A stretch of DNA of 64,000 bases from Pectobacterium betavasculorum. GTDB taxonomy: Bacteria > Pseudomonadota > Gammaproteobacteria > Enterobacterales > Enterobacteriaceae. Of this stretch, positions 1 through 8,644 are shown piece by piece (positions within the stretch are counted from its first letter, which is position 1; each line of letters begins with the position of its first letter). The notes beneath the pieces were generated by a model. That model was not told the origin of the DNA. It did no database searches and saw nothing but the letters and a program-made list of their open reading frames with translations. The position numbers were made by a program, and so were the translations under genes. Location of the stretch: contig NZ_JQHM01000001.1 in assembly GCF_000749845.1 (NCBI RefSeq), forward strand, positions 1,240,001 to 1,304,000, given 5' to 3'.

Positions 1-66
1 CACAATCAGCGCCTAGCCTGATCTCGCCACCGACAAACGTTTGTCCTCCCAATTAAGGATGTCATC

Positions 67-1374
67 ATGCGTTATCGCACGACTATGCTTGCGACGATCA
101 GAGTGTTACCGATTGCCAGTCTTTTTCTGCTACCGCTTTCCGGGATTGCCGCCCCGCCCCAGCCTGACAGCGCGACTATTAGCACCATTGTGGATTCCAC
201 TACGCAGGCCAGTAGCCGCCCACACGTTATTGAACTGGAACAGACCATTCAGGCCGCGCTGCGCAAGGCAATCCAAGGTGATTCGCCTGCGCTCACCCGT
301 GCACAGTTAGCGCAGGCACAAGAAACGCCACAAATGGCGGATAGCAACTGGTTGAATGCCAGCGGCTATGATTTCGCAGTCAAAGCCAATCAGCAGGCAG
401 ACATTACGCTGCTGGAATCCTTCTCACACCTTTCTACTGATGTATTGCAGCAAAATACGGCTATCGTGACACGCATTAATCGTGAAGCCACCACGGGACA
501 GCGCGAGCAGGCATTAGTCGATGCTGAGGGACAGGGATATCTTTACTATCTGGCGGATGCGTTGGGCCCGAGGCTGGGCAAGGTATTTATCACCGCCTAT
601 AACCACGGTGAAATACGTAAAGCCGCCGTGTTACTCAAGCTATCCGCCGTCAGCACGTCCGCCGCCAAACTGCATTTCAACTATCCTCGTCCTTTTCTAC
701 AGCCAAATAACACGATTCATCTGGTGCCAGATACTGCCGTGATCGGTGATAACAAACCCTATACCGCTTCCGGCGGCGCGTTTCCAAGCGGGCACACCAA
801 CACCGGTTACACCGATGCCTTGCTGTTAGCAGAAATGATCCCTGAACGCTTTGTCCCGCTAATCGATCGCGGTGCACGCTATGGCTATTCACGCGTCGTG
901 CTGGGCGTCCATTACCCATTAGACGTTATAGGTTCGCGGATGATTGCCGAACGCAACGTGGCACACTACCTCAACGATCCGCAGTACCGTCGGTTATTTG
1001 AACAGGCCAAAGCCGAGTTACGCAGCGCATTAGAAAAAGCCTGTGGCACCACGTTGAGCGCCTGCGCCAGGAATACGCCGCAGGACGACCCTTACGCGGC
1101 ACCAGAAATGAAAACCTTTTATCACTACACCATGACGTACGGTCTGCCTGCCCAGCCTGCCGCGGCCTCTACGGTTAGCGTTCCCGAAGGTGCAGAGGTG
1201 TTGCTCGAACCGGTACTACCACGGCTCTCCGCCATGCAACGCAAAAGTCTGATGGTAAAAACCGCGCTGGCCGATGGCTACCCGCTCTCCGGCGCACCGG
1301 GTGATAAAGGCACACAGAATTTCTGGCAGCGCCTCAATCTCCATGAGGCCGTACAACAGGCTCAGCACCCCTAG
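67..1374 (+). CDS. PAP2 / class A-type acid phosphatase, exported
   Basis: This probably hydrolyses phosphate monoesters or lipid phosphates outside the cytoplasm. The 435-residue product starts with a hydrophobic segment after a basic N-terminus (about residues 10-30), consistent with a signal peptide. It carries the full three-part phosphatase signature of the family: K-X6-RP (KLHFNYPRP, about residue 200), PSGH (about 240) and SR-X5-H-X3-D (SRVVLGVHYPLD, about 275). These supply the nucleophilic and acid/base histidines. At 435 residues it is longer than classic PhoN (about 250); the extra N-terminal and C-terminal parts are not recognised. ATG 67 has an AAGGA ribosome site at 55-59. It stands alone, convergent with the aminotransferase-like gene. 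The substrate is not deducible. Confidence 0.85.
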   Translation: MRYRTTMLATIRVLPIASLFLLPLSGIAAPPQPDSATISTIVDSTTQASSRPHVIELEQTIQAALRKAIQGDSPALTRAQLAQAQETPQMADSNWLNASGYDFAVKANQQADITLLESFSHLSTDVLQQNTAIVTRINREATTGQREQALVDAEGQGYLYYLADALGPRLGKVFITAYNHGEIRKAAVLLKLSAVSTSAAKLHFNYPRPFLQPNNTIHLVPDTAVIGDNKPYTASGGAFPSGHTNTGYTDALLLAEMIPERFVPLIDRGARYGYSRVVLGVHYPLDVIGSRMIAERNVAHYLNDPQYRRLFEQAKAELRSALEKACGTTLSACARNTPQDDPYAAPEMKTFYHYTMTYGLPAQPAAASTVSVPEGAEVLLEPVLPRLSAMQRKSLMVKTALADGYPLSGAPGDKGTQNFWQRLNLHEAVQQAQHP

Positions 1375-1394
1375 CAATGCCTCCCAGCGAGTGA

Positions 1395-2696
1395 TTACCT
1401 TGGCATAGGGTTGCCGATGCCTGCCAATACATCACTCAAGGTGGTTAAGAACACATCGGCATGCTCTTCCAGAAACACCAGCGGCGGGCGAATTTTCAGT
1501 ATGTTCGCCGCTGGCCCCGTCGCACTAATGAGCACACCGCGTTGACGCATCGCGTTCACTACCAGCAACGCGGATTCACTTGCCGGTGATTTACTTTCGC
1601 GATTGCTAACCAACTCCACGCCGATAAACAGGCCATAAGCCCGAATATCCCCCATCAGCGGAAAATGCTGCGCCAGTTGCTGCAACCCCTGCCGTAGATA
1701 ATTCCCCACCCGCAGAGCATTCTGTTGCAACTGTTCTTCCCGAATCACCCGCAGCACCGCATGCGCCGCCTGACAGGACACCGGATTGCCGCCAAAGGTA
1801 TTGAAATAGCGCACATCGCGCCCGAATGCGTCAAACAGCGCTGAACGCCCAACCAATCCAGCGATAGGATGCCCGTTGCCCATCGGTTTCCCTAAACTCA
1901 CCAAGTCTGGGACGACACCGTGACGCGCAAAGCCCCATAGCGATTCACCCGTGCGTCCAAAACCCGGCTGCACTTCATCGGCAATAAACAACCCGCCCGC
2001 CTGACGAATCAGCGCCGCCGCCTGTGCCATTTCGCCTTCCGGCGCACAGAACACACCATCGCTGGAAAAAATCGTATCCACCAGTAGCGCAGCAGGACGA
2101 ATACCTTCCAGTTGCATCTGCGCCAACGCCTCACGAATGCTGGTAAGAAATGCACCCGGCTGACGGTAGGTATCTGGCGCATCGATCAGCTTCACATAGC
2201 TACCACGCGCCACACCATCCCCCAGCGACGGCGATAGCTCCGCCAGTGCGCTGGTCACGCCGTGATATGCCCAGCGCGTCACCAATACTCCCGCCCCGCC
2301 CGTGGCATGTCGGGCAATGCGTAAAGCCAGATCGTTAGCCTCGCTGCCGGTGCAGGTCAGCATCACATTGTTCAATTCAGGAGGAAATTCGCTCAGTAAA
2401 TCTTCCGCAAAATCGACAATCGCGTGATGCAAATAGCGCGTGTGGGTATTGAGCAGTGCGCTCTGTCGTGCCACCGCCTCAACCACTGCGGGATGGCAAT
2501 GCCCAACCGAAGCCACATTATTGTAGACATCCAGATAACGTTTCCCCTGATGATCGAACAGCCACACGCCCTCGCCGCGTGCAACATGCAGAGGCTCTTC
2601 ATAAAACAGACGGTAGCCGCTGCCCAGTACGCGCTGACGGCGTGCCAGCAACGCGTCTGTTGTTGTCATTTCAGATACCATTCCTCTCTGATTCAT
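1395..2696 (-). CDS. Class III PLP enzyme, probable amino-alcohol phosphate phospho-lyase
   Basis: A fold type I, class III aminotransferase-family protein of 433 residues. The region LFIADEVQPGFGRTG is the family's PLP-aspartate segment and SLGKPMGNGHP holds the PLP lysine. The GKPMGNGHP form is what I associate with the AGXT2L / ethanolamine-phosphate phospho-lyase branch, which eliminates phosphate and ammonia rather than transaminating. Its ATG overlaps the stop of the upstream kinase in an ATGA junction (2693-2696), so the two are probably translationally coupled. A kinase next to a phospho-lyase fits phosphorylation of an amino alcohol and then cleavage to an aldehyde. Amino-alcohol kinase and phospho-lyase activities were described biochemically in Erwinia (recalled, not checked). 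An ordinary transaminase role remains possible. Confidence 0.75.
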   Translation of the reverse strand: MNQRGMVSEMTTTDALLARRQRVLGSGYRLFYEEPLHVARGEGVWLFDHQGKRYLDVYNNVASVGHCHPAVVEAVARQSALLNTHTRYLHHAIVDFAEDLLSEFPPELNNVMLTCTGSEANDLALRIARHATGGAGVLVTRWAYHGVTSALAELSPSLGDGVARGSYVKLIDAPDTYRQPGAFLTSIREALAQMQLEGIRPAALLVDTIFSSDGVFCAPEGEMAQAAALIRQAGGLFIADEVQPGFGRTGESLWGFARHGVVPDLVSLGKPMGNGHPIAGLVGRSALFDAFGRDVRYFNTFGGNPVSCQAAHAVLRVIREEQLQQNALRVGNYLRQGLQQLAQHFPLMGDIRAYGLFIGVELVSNRESKSPASESALLVVNAMRQRGVLISATGPAANILKIRPPLVFLEEHADVFLTTLSDVLAGIGNPMPR

Positions 2697-3817
2697 TGCT
2701 CATTCTCCAGGCAGACCTGCTGTAAACGCGTGACAAACTGCGCATGGGAATAGGTCGCAATGCGCTGCAAATTATGCCAACAGCGCGGCACGTTACGCAG
2801 TAGATACTCCCGGTTGTCGGGGTAGCGTGATGCACGCCACTGCGCGATGGTCAGGGTCAACGCCATGCGGGTCGCTATCAGATCGGGCAGCAATGCAATC
2901 TCCTCCGGCGCTAACGGAATACGCTGATGATAAGCCGCAACAAACGGCACAACATGTTCTAAAAGATCCTGACCCTCGCCAAACTGGTACGCCAGCGCCG
3001 TCGCGACTTCACAAATTAACGGGGCGAATACGGCATCGCCAAAATCGATAATGCCGTTAACCCGCGTCGGCGACGATCCATCCACCAGCACGTTATGCGG
3101 ATTCAGATCGTTATGAATGACCTGACGACGTAGCGTCGTCAACAGCGGCGCGACCTGGCTGTCATAACGGTCGAAAATACGCTGAAGATACTGATACTGC
3201 TGCGGTTCAGAAACGAAATCGAGGTAAGGACGCACCTGAGCTGCCCGGCTGATATCCCACAGCAGCGCACGGTTTGCCGCCGGATGCGTAAAGCTGTGAA
3301 GCGCGTTATCCAACTGCGCCAACGTGTCTCCCAACTGTGGCATCAGCGCCGTTGACGGTGAGGCAAGATGCTGCGGCGTTCCTGCCAGATAGCTCACCAA
3401 CCGCACACGCAACAGTACGCCATCGATCTCAACGCCTGTTTCCGGCTGACCCGCTTTTGTCAGCCTGATACGCGGTACGGGCAGTTCAGGCGCGTGACGG
3501 GCAAGATGCAGCAGCAGCGCAGTTTGGAAATCACTGACGTCGGCGGGTTCTGCCGCGTTGATGACTTTCAGCATGTAGCGCTCATCTGACGTGACAGTCA
3601 GACAGAAATTCACATCACGCTCGCCCTGAAGCAGCGACATCTGCCCGGACAAGCCATATTCTTGCCGCGCAATAGCCAGCGCCTGTTGGCAGGAAACCTG
3701 CGGTACGGCCTGCGTCATTAACTCGTCATCGTGCGGCGAAACCTCGGCAAATACGGGCTGATTAGACGCCGGATTCGGGAATGTCGGAAAAAGTGCCGTA
3801 AGTCGTCCGTCAGACAT
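2693..3817 (-). CDS. APH-fold small-molecule kinase (amino alcohol / hydroxylysine kinase-like)
   Basis: A choline/aminoglycoside kinase-fold protein. VIHNDLNPHNVLVDG is the catalytic loop (HxDxxxxN type) and GIIDFGDAVFAP is the metal-binding DFG-like segment. An N-terminal region with YGLSGQMSLLQGERDVNF and a lysine in YMLKVINA forms the ATP site. The start is set at ATG 3817 because GGAGGA lies six bases upstream; the open frame continues 16 codons further but into the SDR gene. This start overlaps the SDR stop by 8 bp. The gene sits between an SDR and a phospho-lyase-like PLP enzyme, so the likely job is phosphorylating an amino alcohol (1-aminopropan-2-ol, ethanolamine) or hydroxylysine. 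The kinase class is secure; the substrate is inference. Confidence 0.75.
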   Translation of the reverse strand: MSDGRLTALFPTFPNPASNQPVFAEVSPHDDELMTQAVPQVSCQQALAIARQEYGLSGQMSLLQGERDVNFCLTVTSDERYMLKVINAAEPADVSDFQTALLLHLARHAPELPVPRIRLTKAGQPETGVEIDGVLLRVRLVSYLAGTPQHLASPSTALMPQLGDTLAQLDNALHSFTHPAANRALLWDISRAAQVRPYLDFVSEPQQYQYLQRIFDRYDSQVAPLLTTLRRQVIHNDLNPHNVLVDGSSPTRVNGIIDFGDAVFAPLICEVATALAYQFGEGQDLLEHVVPFVAAYHQRIPLAPEEIALLPDLIATRMALTLTIAQWRASRYPDNREYLLRNVPRCWHNLQRIATYSHAQFVTRLQQVCLENEQ

Positions 3818-4544
3818 GCTGTCCTCCGTTAACGTGAATTTCCGCGCCGTTGACATAAGAGGCACCGGACGTGCAGAGAAAATAGATCAGGCTGGCCACT
3901 TCTTCGGGCTTACCTAAGCGCTGCATTGGCACCTGTCGCTCAATGATGGCGTCCGTACCGGGTGACAGAATCGAGGTTTCAATTTCTCCCGGCGCAATCG
4001 CATTCACACGAACGCCGTGCGGACCAAAATCAAACGCCATTTCTCGCGTCAACGCAGACAGCGCCGCTTTTGAGGTGGCATAGGCCACGCCAGCAAAGGG
4101 ATGAACGCGCGAACCGGCAATCGAGGTCACATTGATGACGCAGCCTTGTGAGGCCTTGAGTTCATCGAACAGGCCGTTTGCCAGCAGCGCGCAGGAAAAT
4201 AGATTAACGTTGAAGACACGCAGCCAGGTCGCATAGTCGGTATCGAGTACGCCCAGACGTTGGCCGCCTTCCCCCTTCGGCGAAATCCCCGCGTTATCGA
4301 TCAGCGCATCTAACCGTCCGCCCAGTTTTTCCTTAATCAGCGGCAGCGTCTGTTGCAGGCTGTCGATATCTTCCAAATCGAGATGAATATGGTTGAGTAG
4401 CTTTTCTGCCCACGGGCATTCTTCCGCCCAGTTCTGACGCGAAGCGGTGAAGATCCGCCACCCCGCTGCGTGGAAATGCTTAACGGTGGCATGCCCGATT
4501 CCCCGGCTGGCACCGGTCAGCAATAACGTTTTTTGCGCTGTCAT
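3810..4544 (-). CDS. Short-chain dehydrogenase/reductase
   Basis: A classical SDR of 244 residues. It has the N-terminal nucleotide-binding TGASRGIG, the structural NAG (NAGISPKGEG), and catalytic Ser and YxxxK in SIAGSRVHPFAGVAYATSK. The C-terminal NGAEIHVNGGQHV is typical of the family. It is the first gene of a tightly packed operon with a kinase and a phospho-lyase. That position suggests it forms or consumes an amino alcohol, for example aminoacetone to and from 1-aminopropan-2-ol. This specific reaction is inferred only from context, because SDRs act on many substrates. A 12-bp motif also present upstream of the nearby ABC transporter lies about 60-75 bp upstream of the start. Confidence 0.8.
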   Translation of the reverse strand: MTAQKTLLLTGASRGIGHATVKHFHAAGWRIFTASRQNWAEECPWAEKLLNHIHLDLEDIDSLQQTLPLIKEKLGGRLDALIDNAGISPKGEGGQRLGVLDTDYATWLRVFNVNLFSCALLANGLFDELKASQGCVINVTSIAGSRVHPFAGVAYATSKAALSALTREMAFDFGPHGVRVNAIAPGEIETSILSPGTDAIIERQVPMQRLGKPEEVASLIYFLCTSGASYVNGAEIHVNGGQHV

Positions 4545-4693
4545 ACCGAACCTCCTGAACGTTTTTACACAATAATCTTTTTACACAACACACATCAAAA
4601 TGGTGTTTGATGCATCATAAATTTAGTTTTAAAAAAAGCTGAAAAAATTTCAGCGAAATTTAGTCTTTTCACGACTACATACATACTAATATG
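4545..4693. other. Leader and promoter region of the SDR-kinase-lyase operon
   Basis: An A+T-rich stretch upstream of the minus-strand SDR operon. It contains ATCAAA-6-TTTGAT (around 4593-4610) and the palindrome TGATGCATCA (4608-4617). The same 12-mer TTGATGCATCAT recurs upstream of the ABC binding-protein gene. No gene is seen here. Confidence 0.4.
4607..4618. promoter_or_regulatory. TTGATGCATCAT motif, copy 1 (candidate operator)
   Basis: A 12-base motif containing the perfect palindrome TGATGCATCA, within 75 bp of the SDR start. It is identical to the copy at 8364-8375 in front of the ABC transporter operon. A shared regulator of amine uptake and degradation is inferred. Confidence 0.35.
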
Positions 4694-4942
4694 GAGGTTT
4701 CGTGCGTATTAGCAGCGTTATTTCTCTGTGACTTCATCACACGCCCGACAAGGCGCGCTCAATCGCCGCAGCGCCTTGACCACTGGCTTTTTCGGCGCTA
4801 ATTATGTCGCTGCGCGATGCCTTCGTCGGTATCAGACTTCACGGACCGCTTGCGACACGTTCCAGACGTGGCGCAAGCTTTCGCCGCATCCATGCGGCTC
4901 ATCCTAAGTCTGATATCTCCTCAGCATAATTTCTTACGCCGG
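4694..4942 (-). repeat. ~250-bp structured intergenic repeat, copy 1
   Basis: Read on the minus strand this matches 30771-31020 almost end to end, from CCGGCGTAAGAAATT to TAATACGCACGAAAC. The two copies differ at many bases, yet the stems are preserved. The outer arms are 4830-4839 with 4906-4915 (TATCAGACTT, perfect). An interrupted hairpin spans 4849-4877 (6 bp, one mismatch, 4 bp, 7-base loop). GCCGCAT with ATGCGGC closes a third hairpin near 4883-4898, and 4749-4756 pairs with 4771-4778. It lies between the SDR operon promoter and the 3' end of a permease gene. The ends share no ERIC sequence. Confidence 0.8.
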
Positions 4943-5034
4943 ATGACACCGCCCCCCCATTTGCGCTCTACATTAATTACGTGCAAAAAACAGTACGCAA
5001 AGGGAAAAATAATCCATACACCAAACGCGTCTGA

Positions 5035-5853
5035 TTATCCCCCACTCCGTAACCGCTCCGAACGGCGGCGTAGGATCTCCATCACGATCAGTAGGATAAG
5101 CGCCGCACCGACCATCATCGTCGCGGCGGCCGCTATCGTCGGGTCGAGGTTTTCACGAATGCCGGCAAACATCTGTAGCGGCAGCGTGCGCTGGCGCGGG
5201 CTGGCGAGAAACAACGTGACAATGACCTCATCAAACGATGTCGCAAAGGCAAAGAGCGCACCGGAAAATACCCCCGGCGCAATCAGTGGAAACGTCACCT
5301 TGCGGAAAGCCAGCAGCGGCGACGCGCCCAGGCTGGCAGCCGCGCGTGTCAGATTATGATCGTAGTTCTTTAATACCGCCGTGACCGTAATCACCACGAA
5401 CGGCACGCCCAGCATCGCATGCGCTAACACCAGTCCCAGATAGCTGTTCAGCAGCGACAGTTTGGCGAAGAAGAAAAACATCCCTACCGCGACAATCACC
5501 ACTGGCGCAATCATCGGCGAAATCAGTACCGCCATCACCAGCGATTTGCCACGGAATTCACCTCGCACCAGCCCGACTGATGCTAATACGCCGAGCACTG
5601 TCGCCAACAGCGTCGCCAGCGGAGCAATCAGCAGGCTGTTACCCAGCGCCCCCAGCCACTCGCTGGAGTTGAAAAACTCGCGATACCAGCGCAGGGAAAA
5701 TCCTGTCAGCGGATAGCTCAGAAACGACCCCGCATTAAACGAAAGCGGAACAATCACCAGCACAGGGACGATTAAAAACAACAGCATCGCCGCACCGTAG
5801 AAATTAAAGAACGTGTTCCACAGTCGGATACCCACTTCACCCTGTTGTCTCAT
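5035..5853 (-). CDS. ABC transporter permease, PotC-like
   Basis: An inner-membrane permease of the spermidine/putrescine family, 272 residues, with about six hydrophobic segments. The cytoplasmic loop RAAASLGASPLLAFRKVTFPLIAPGV is the EAA motif that docks the ATPase. It is the last gene of the minus-strand binding protein - permease - permease operon; its start has GGGGAG a few bases upstream. The family moves polyamines, GABA or related amines. Because it lies beside gabTD, GABA or putrescine is the best guess. The matching ATPase is encoded separately at 13237-14331. Confidence 0.85.
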   Translation of the reverse strand: MRQQGEVGIRLWNTFFNFYGAAMLLFLIVPVLVIVPLSFNAGSFLSYPLTGFSLRWYREFFNSSEWLGALGNSLLIAPLATLLATVLGVLASVGLVRGEFRGKSLVMAVLISPMIAPVVIVAVGMFFFFAKLSLLNSYLGLVLAHAMLGVPFVVITVTAVLKNYDHNLTRAAASLGASPLLAFRKVTFPLIAPGVFSGALFAFATSFDEVIVTLFLASPRQRTLPLQMFAGIRENLDPTIAAAATMMVGAALILLIVMEILRRRSERLRSGG

Positions 5854-5890
5854 TTGTTATCTCCCCAGTATAAGGTTATGGATAGCGTAC

Positions 5891-7159
5891 TTAATGCGCT
5901 GCCGCTTCCGCATTAGTGCGCGTCACGCGGATGTACACCACGTACAGGAGCGTCACGATGATCAACAGTTGCGTACCCAGCGCAGCCGCCATTCCCCAGT
6001 TCATGGTGGTATTGGTGAAGAACGCGACAAAGTAGCTCAGCATCTGGTCGCTTGGCCCACCCAACAGCGCAGGCGTAATGTAGTAGCCAATCGCCATCAT
6101 GAAGACCAGCAGCGCCCCCGCCGTCACACCCGCGTAAGTTTGCGGCACGTAAACCCGCCAAAAGGCGATAAAGGGATGCGCCCCCAGCGAGATCGCCGCA
6201 CGCACATAGTTCGGAGAAATACCTTTCATCACCGCGTACAACGGCAGAATGAAAAACGGCAGCAGGATGTGGGTCATCGAGATATAGACACCGATGCGGT
6301 TGAACACCAGCACCAGCGGTTCGTCGATAATGCCAATGTTAATTAGCGAACGGTTGATCAACCCGCCGGACTGCAACAGCACAATCCAGCTTGCCGTCCG
6401 TACAATCAGCGATGTCCAGAACGGCAGTAAAACCAGAATGAGCAACAGGTTGGCGCGGTTAGACGGCTGTTTTGCCAGCCAGTACGCCAGCGGATAACCC
6501 AGCCCCACGCACAGCAGCGTCACGACACCCGCCATCAGCAACGTGCGCAGCAGCACGTCCACATACAGCGCCTGATCGGCAGGTAGCGGAACGATTTGCT
6601 GGGTAGTGGCATCGACTTTATGGTCAAACACCGCCAGCAGGTAATAGCTGGTGAACGGCCGTGCGGCGCGATCGAACGTTTGCCAGGTCGCCAACTCACC
6701 CCACATCGGCTGTTCGCGTATCAGTTGGTCTCGCACATCGCTGCTGCCCTCTGCGGGCAGCTTACGCAACGTACGGGTAATCAACGTGCGATATTCCGAG
6801 CCTTCATACCCCAGGCGTTTAGTGATCGTACTTAACTTGCCGCTGCTACGCGCATCACGCAGATCGCCGACCAGCGCCCGAAAGACAGCCTCATCCGGCA
6901 CATCGTTACCCGACCAGAGCCGCATAGCGGCAATGGTCTGCGGCAAATTGTCACGCAATTCTGGATTGGAAACGCTTTTCCCCAAAATCGAGGTGATCGG
7001 GAAGAGAAAACTCACCACGATAAACAGAAACAGCGGGGCTATCAGCAGCAGAGAGCGTTTCTTATAGGCCTTCTGCGCGATCCACAGTTGCTGTTTCAAG
7101 GTTGAATTTTCCTCGCTTCCGCCAGACGGTGCAGCGGCGACGATATCACTCTGGGACAT
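5891..7159 (-). CDS. ABC transporter permease, PotB-like, with large periplasmic insert
   Basis: The second permease of the transporter. After a cytoplasmic N-terminus and a first membrane segment (LLLIAPLFLFIVVSFLFP) there is a long hydrophilic stretch of about 130 residues before the five C-terminal segments. This layout is seen in a subgroup of PotB-like permeases. The EAA loop is VRAAISLGAHPFIAFWRVYVPQ. The start is placed at the ATG that follows GGAGAAAGAG (7159); in-frame ATGs at 7180, 7177 and 7174 give up to seven more residues. It lies 42 bp downstream of the binding protein gene and 37 bp before the second permease, so it is part of one transcript. Confidence 0.85.
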   Translation of the reverse strand: MSQSDIVAAAPSGGSEENSTLKQQLWIAQKAYKKRSLLLIAPLFLFIVVSFLFPITSILGKSVSNPELRDNLPQTIAAMRLWSGNDVPDEAVFRALVGDLRDARSSGKLSTITKRLGYEGSEYRTLITRTLRKLPAEGSSDVRDQLIREQPMWGELATWQTFDRAARPFTSYYLLAVFDHKVDATTQQIVPLPADQALYVDVLLRTLLMAGVVTLLCVGLGYPLAYWLAKQPSNRANLLLILVLLPFWTSLIVRTASWIVLLQSGGLINRSLINIGIIDEPLVLVFNRIGVYISMTHILLPFFILPLYAVMKGISPNYVRAAISLGAHPFIAFWRVYVPQTYAGVTAGALLVFMMAIGYYITPALLGGPSDQMLSYFVAFFTNTTMNWGMAAALGTQLLIIVTLLYVVYIRVTRTNAEAAAH

Positions 7160-7201
7160 AGGCTCTTTCTCCATCATCACGTACGGTAAATCACTGCAAC
7201 T

Positions 7202-8281
7202 TTATTGGGCGGCCCAGGCGTTGAAGCGTTGTTCCAACTCTTCACCGTGATCGATCCAAAACTCAGTGTCTACTTGCAAGGCCTGTGCCAGATTATCCGG
7301 AGCCGTCGGCAGATTCGCCGCAACAGCCGGAGCCAGCAGGCTGGTAGTTTTGACGTGTGTCGGGCCATAAGGAATATTCTCGGCGAACACCTTCTGGTTT
7401 TCCGGCTGATTGGCAAACGCAATAAACTGCTCCGCCAGTGCCTTATGCTTGGAACCTTTAACGATCGCCCAACTATCCAGATCGTAAATGCTATCGGCCC
7501 AGACAATCTTGAAGTCATGCCCTTCTTTCTGCGCTGCTGCGACGCGACCGTTGTAGGCCGACGTCATCACCACATCACCCGACACCAGCCATTGCAGCGG
7601 CTGCGCACCGGACTCCCACCACTGAATATTTGATTTGATCTGATTCAGTTTCTTAAAGGCACGCTCGACACCCTCTGGCGTCGCCAGCACGGTGTAGAGA
7701 TCTTCACGCTTCACACCATCGGCCAGCAGTGCGATTTCCAGCGTAAATTTGGCGCTTTTACGCAGCGCACGCTTGCCGGGATAATCTTTCACATTCCAGA
7801 AATCGGCCCAACTTTTCGGTGCCTGTTTCAGTTTCTCTGCGTTGTAGGTCAAGACGGTTGACCACAGGAAAATTCCCGCACCGCACTCGGTGACTGCGCC
7901 TTTGACAAACTGGGATTGATCGCCCAATTTTGACCAGTCCAACTGCTCGAACAGCCCTTCACTACAGCCGCGCATCAGTTCAGGGCCTTCGACTTCTACG
8001 ACGTCCCATCCCACCTGTCCGGTTTCTACCATCGCCCGGATACGCGCCATTTCACCGTTATATTCACCAGCTTCTACCGTACCTTTTCCCGCTGCGGCGA
8101 ACGGTTTATAAAACGCCTTATCCTGCGCATCTTTGTTCAAGCCACCAAATGAGATCACCGTGACAGATTCCGCCTGCGCCTGGCAGGCCATCGTCACCAG
8201 AAAAGCCGTCGCCGCGATTTTTTTCAGCGCCTGACGTTTGAACAGTCCTTTTGCTTTCGAGGAAGAATTGAGTTTGGACAT
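7202..8281 (-). CDS. Periplasmic polyamine/GABA-type binding protein of ABC transporter
   Basis: An extracellular solute-binding protein of the PotD/PotF family, 359 residues. The basic N-terminus followed by IAATAFLVTMACQAQAE is a clear signal peptide, with probable cleavage after AQA around residue 37. The mature part begins VTVISFGGLNKDAQDKAFYKPF, the usual first strand of the family. WDVVEVEGPE, TSAYNGRVAAA and YDLDSWAIVKGSKH match recurrent family segments. A GGAGC ribosome site precedes the ATG. It heads the operon with the two permeases. The ligand is not readable from sequence; GABA, putrescine or an amino alcohol are all consistent with the neighbours. Confidence 0.85.
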   Translation of the reverse strand: MSKLNSSSKAKGLFKRQALKKIAATAFLVTMACQAQAESVTVISFGGLNKDAQDKAFYKPFAAAGKGTVEAGEYNGEMARIRAMVETGQVGWDVVEVEGPELMRGCSEGLFEQLDWSKLGDQSQFVKGAVTECGAGIFLWSTVLTYNAEKLKQAPKSWADFWNVKDYPGKRALRKSAKFTLEIALLADGVKREDLYTVLATPEGVERAFKKLNQIKSNIQWWESGAQPLQWLVSGDVVMTSAYNGRVAAAQKEGHDFKIVWADSIYDLDSWAIVKGSKHKALAEQFIAFANQPENQKVFAENIPYGPTHVKTTSLLAPAVAANLPTAPDNLAQALQVDTEFWIDHGEELEQRFNAWAAQ

Positions 8282-8363
8282 TGCTTTGCTCCTGGAGTGG
8301 TAGTCAACGTAAAGGTCAAATGCGTATCACAATTTTGCACACGCTATTTTATGCATGCGTTAT

Positions 8364-8375
8364 TGATGCATCATG
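8364..8375. promoter_or_regulatory. TTGATGCATCAT motif, copy 2 (candidate operator)
   Basis: Identical to 4607-4618. It is followed by GTATCAA, so TTGAT and ATCAA flank it as an additional dyad. It lies about 85-95 bp upstream of the binding-protein start. Co-regulation with the SDR-kinase-lyase operon is inferred. Confidence 0.35.
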
Positions 8376-8532
8376 TATCAATATAATCATGCAAAAATAG
8401 GAGCATAAATTGTGCCAATTCAAAAATTTTATTGATGTTTTGCTACTACGGCGGCGGGAACGGCGATGAAAAACATCAGGGGGACATGGCTCTGTCTTAT
8501 ACCTGATTATACTTCGCCATTTTTGCCATATT

Positions 8533-8562
8533 ATGGTGCAAAGCAATATTGCCTTGCACCAT
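8533..8562. promoter_or_regulatory. 30-bp near-perfect palindrome (operator or terminator hairpin)
   Basis: Arms ATGGTGCAA (8533-8541) and TTGCACCAT (8554-8562) enclose GCAATATTGC, itself palindromic; only one base pair is mismatched. There is no T-run on the minus-strand side, which argues against a simple gabTD terminator. The length suits a dimer or tetramer binding site. The GGTGCA...TGCACC order is the reverse of an NtrC site. Confidence 0.45.
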
Positions 8563-8644
8563 TCAGACACATTGCGCGTCTGTTGCACATGTGCCGGCAT
8601 TGACTGCCGACACGCGCTTCTTACTGACTAGCAGGATGCAAGCC

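Larger units (their letters stand above)
8282..8644. other. Intergenic region between gabD and the ABC transporter operon
   Basis: These 363 bp hold the promoter of the minus-strand transporter operon and any gabTD terminator. Two structures stand out: the TTGATGCATCAT motif at 8364-8375, and a 30-bp near-perfect palindrome at 8533-8562. No credible gene is visible. Confidence 0.5.

Noticed and set aside
4817-5359. 180-codon plus-strand open frame
   Set aside because: It runs across the structured repeat and antisense to the permease gene, with no ribosome site or family features.
8533-8562. NtrC enhancer site
   Set aside because: The GGTGCA and TGCACC halves are in reverse order and the spacing is too wide for the NtrC consensus.
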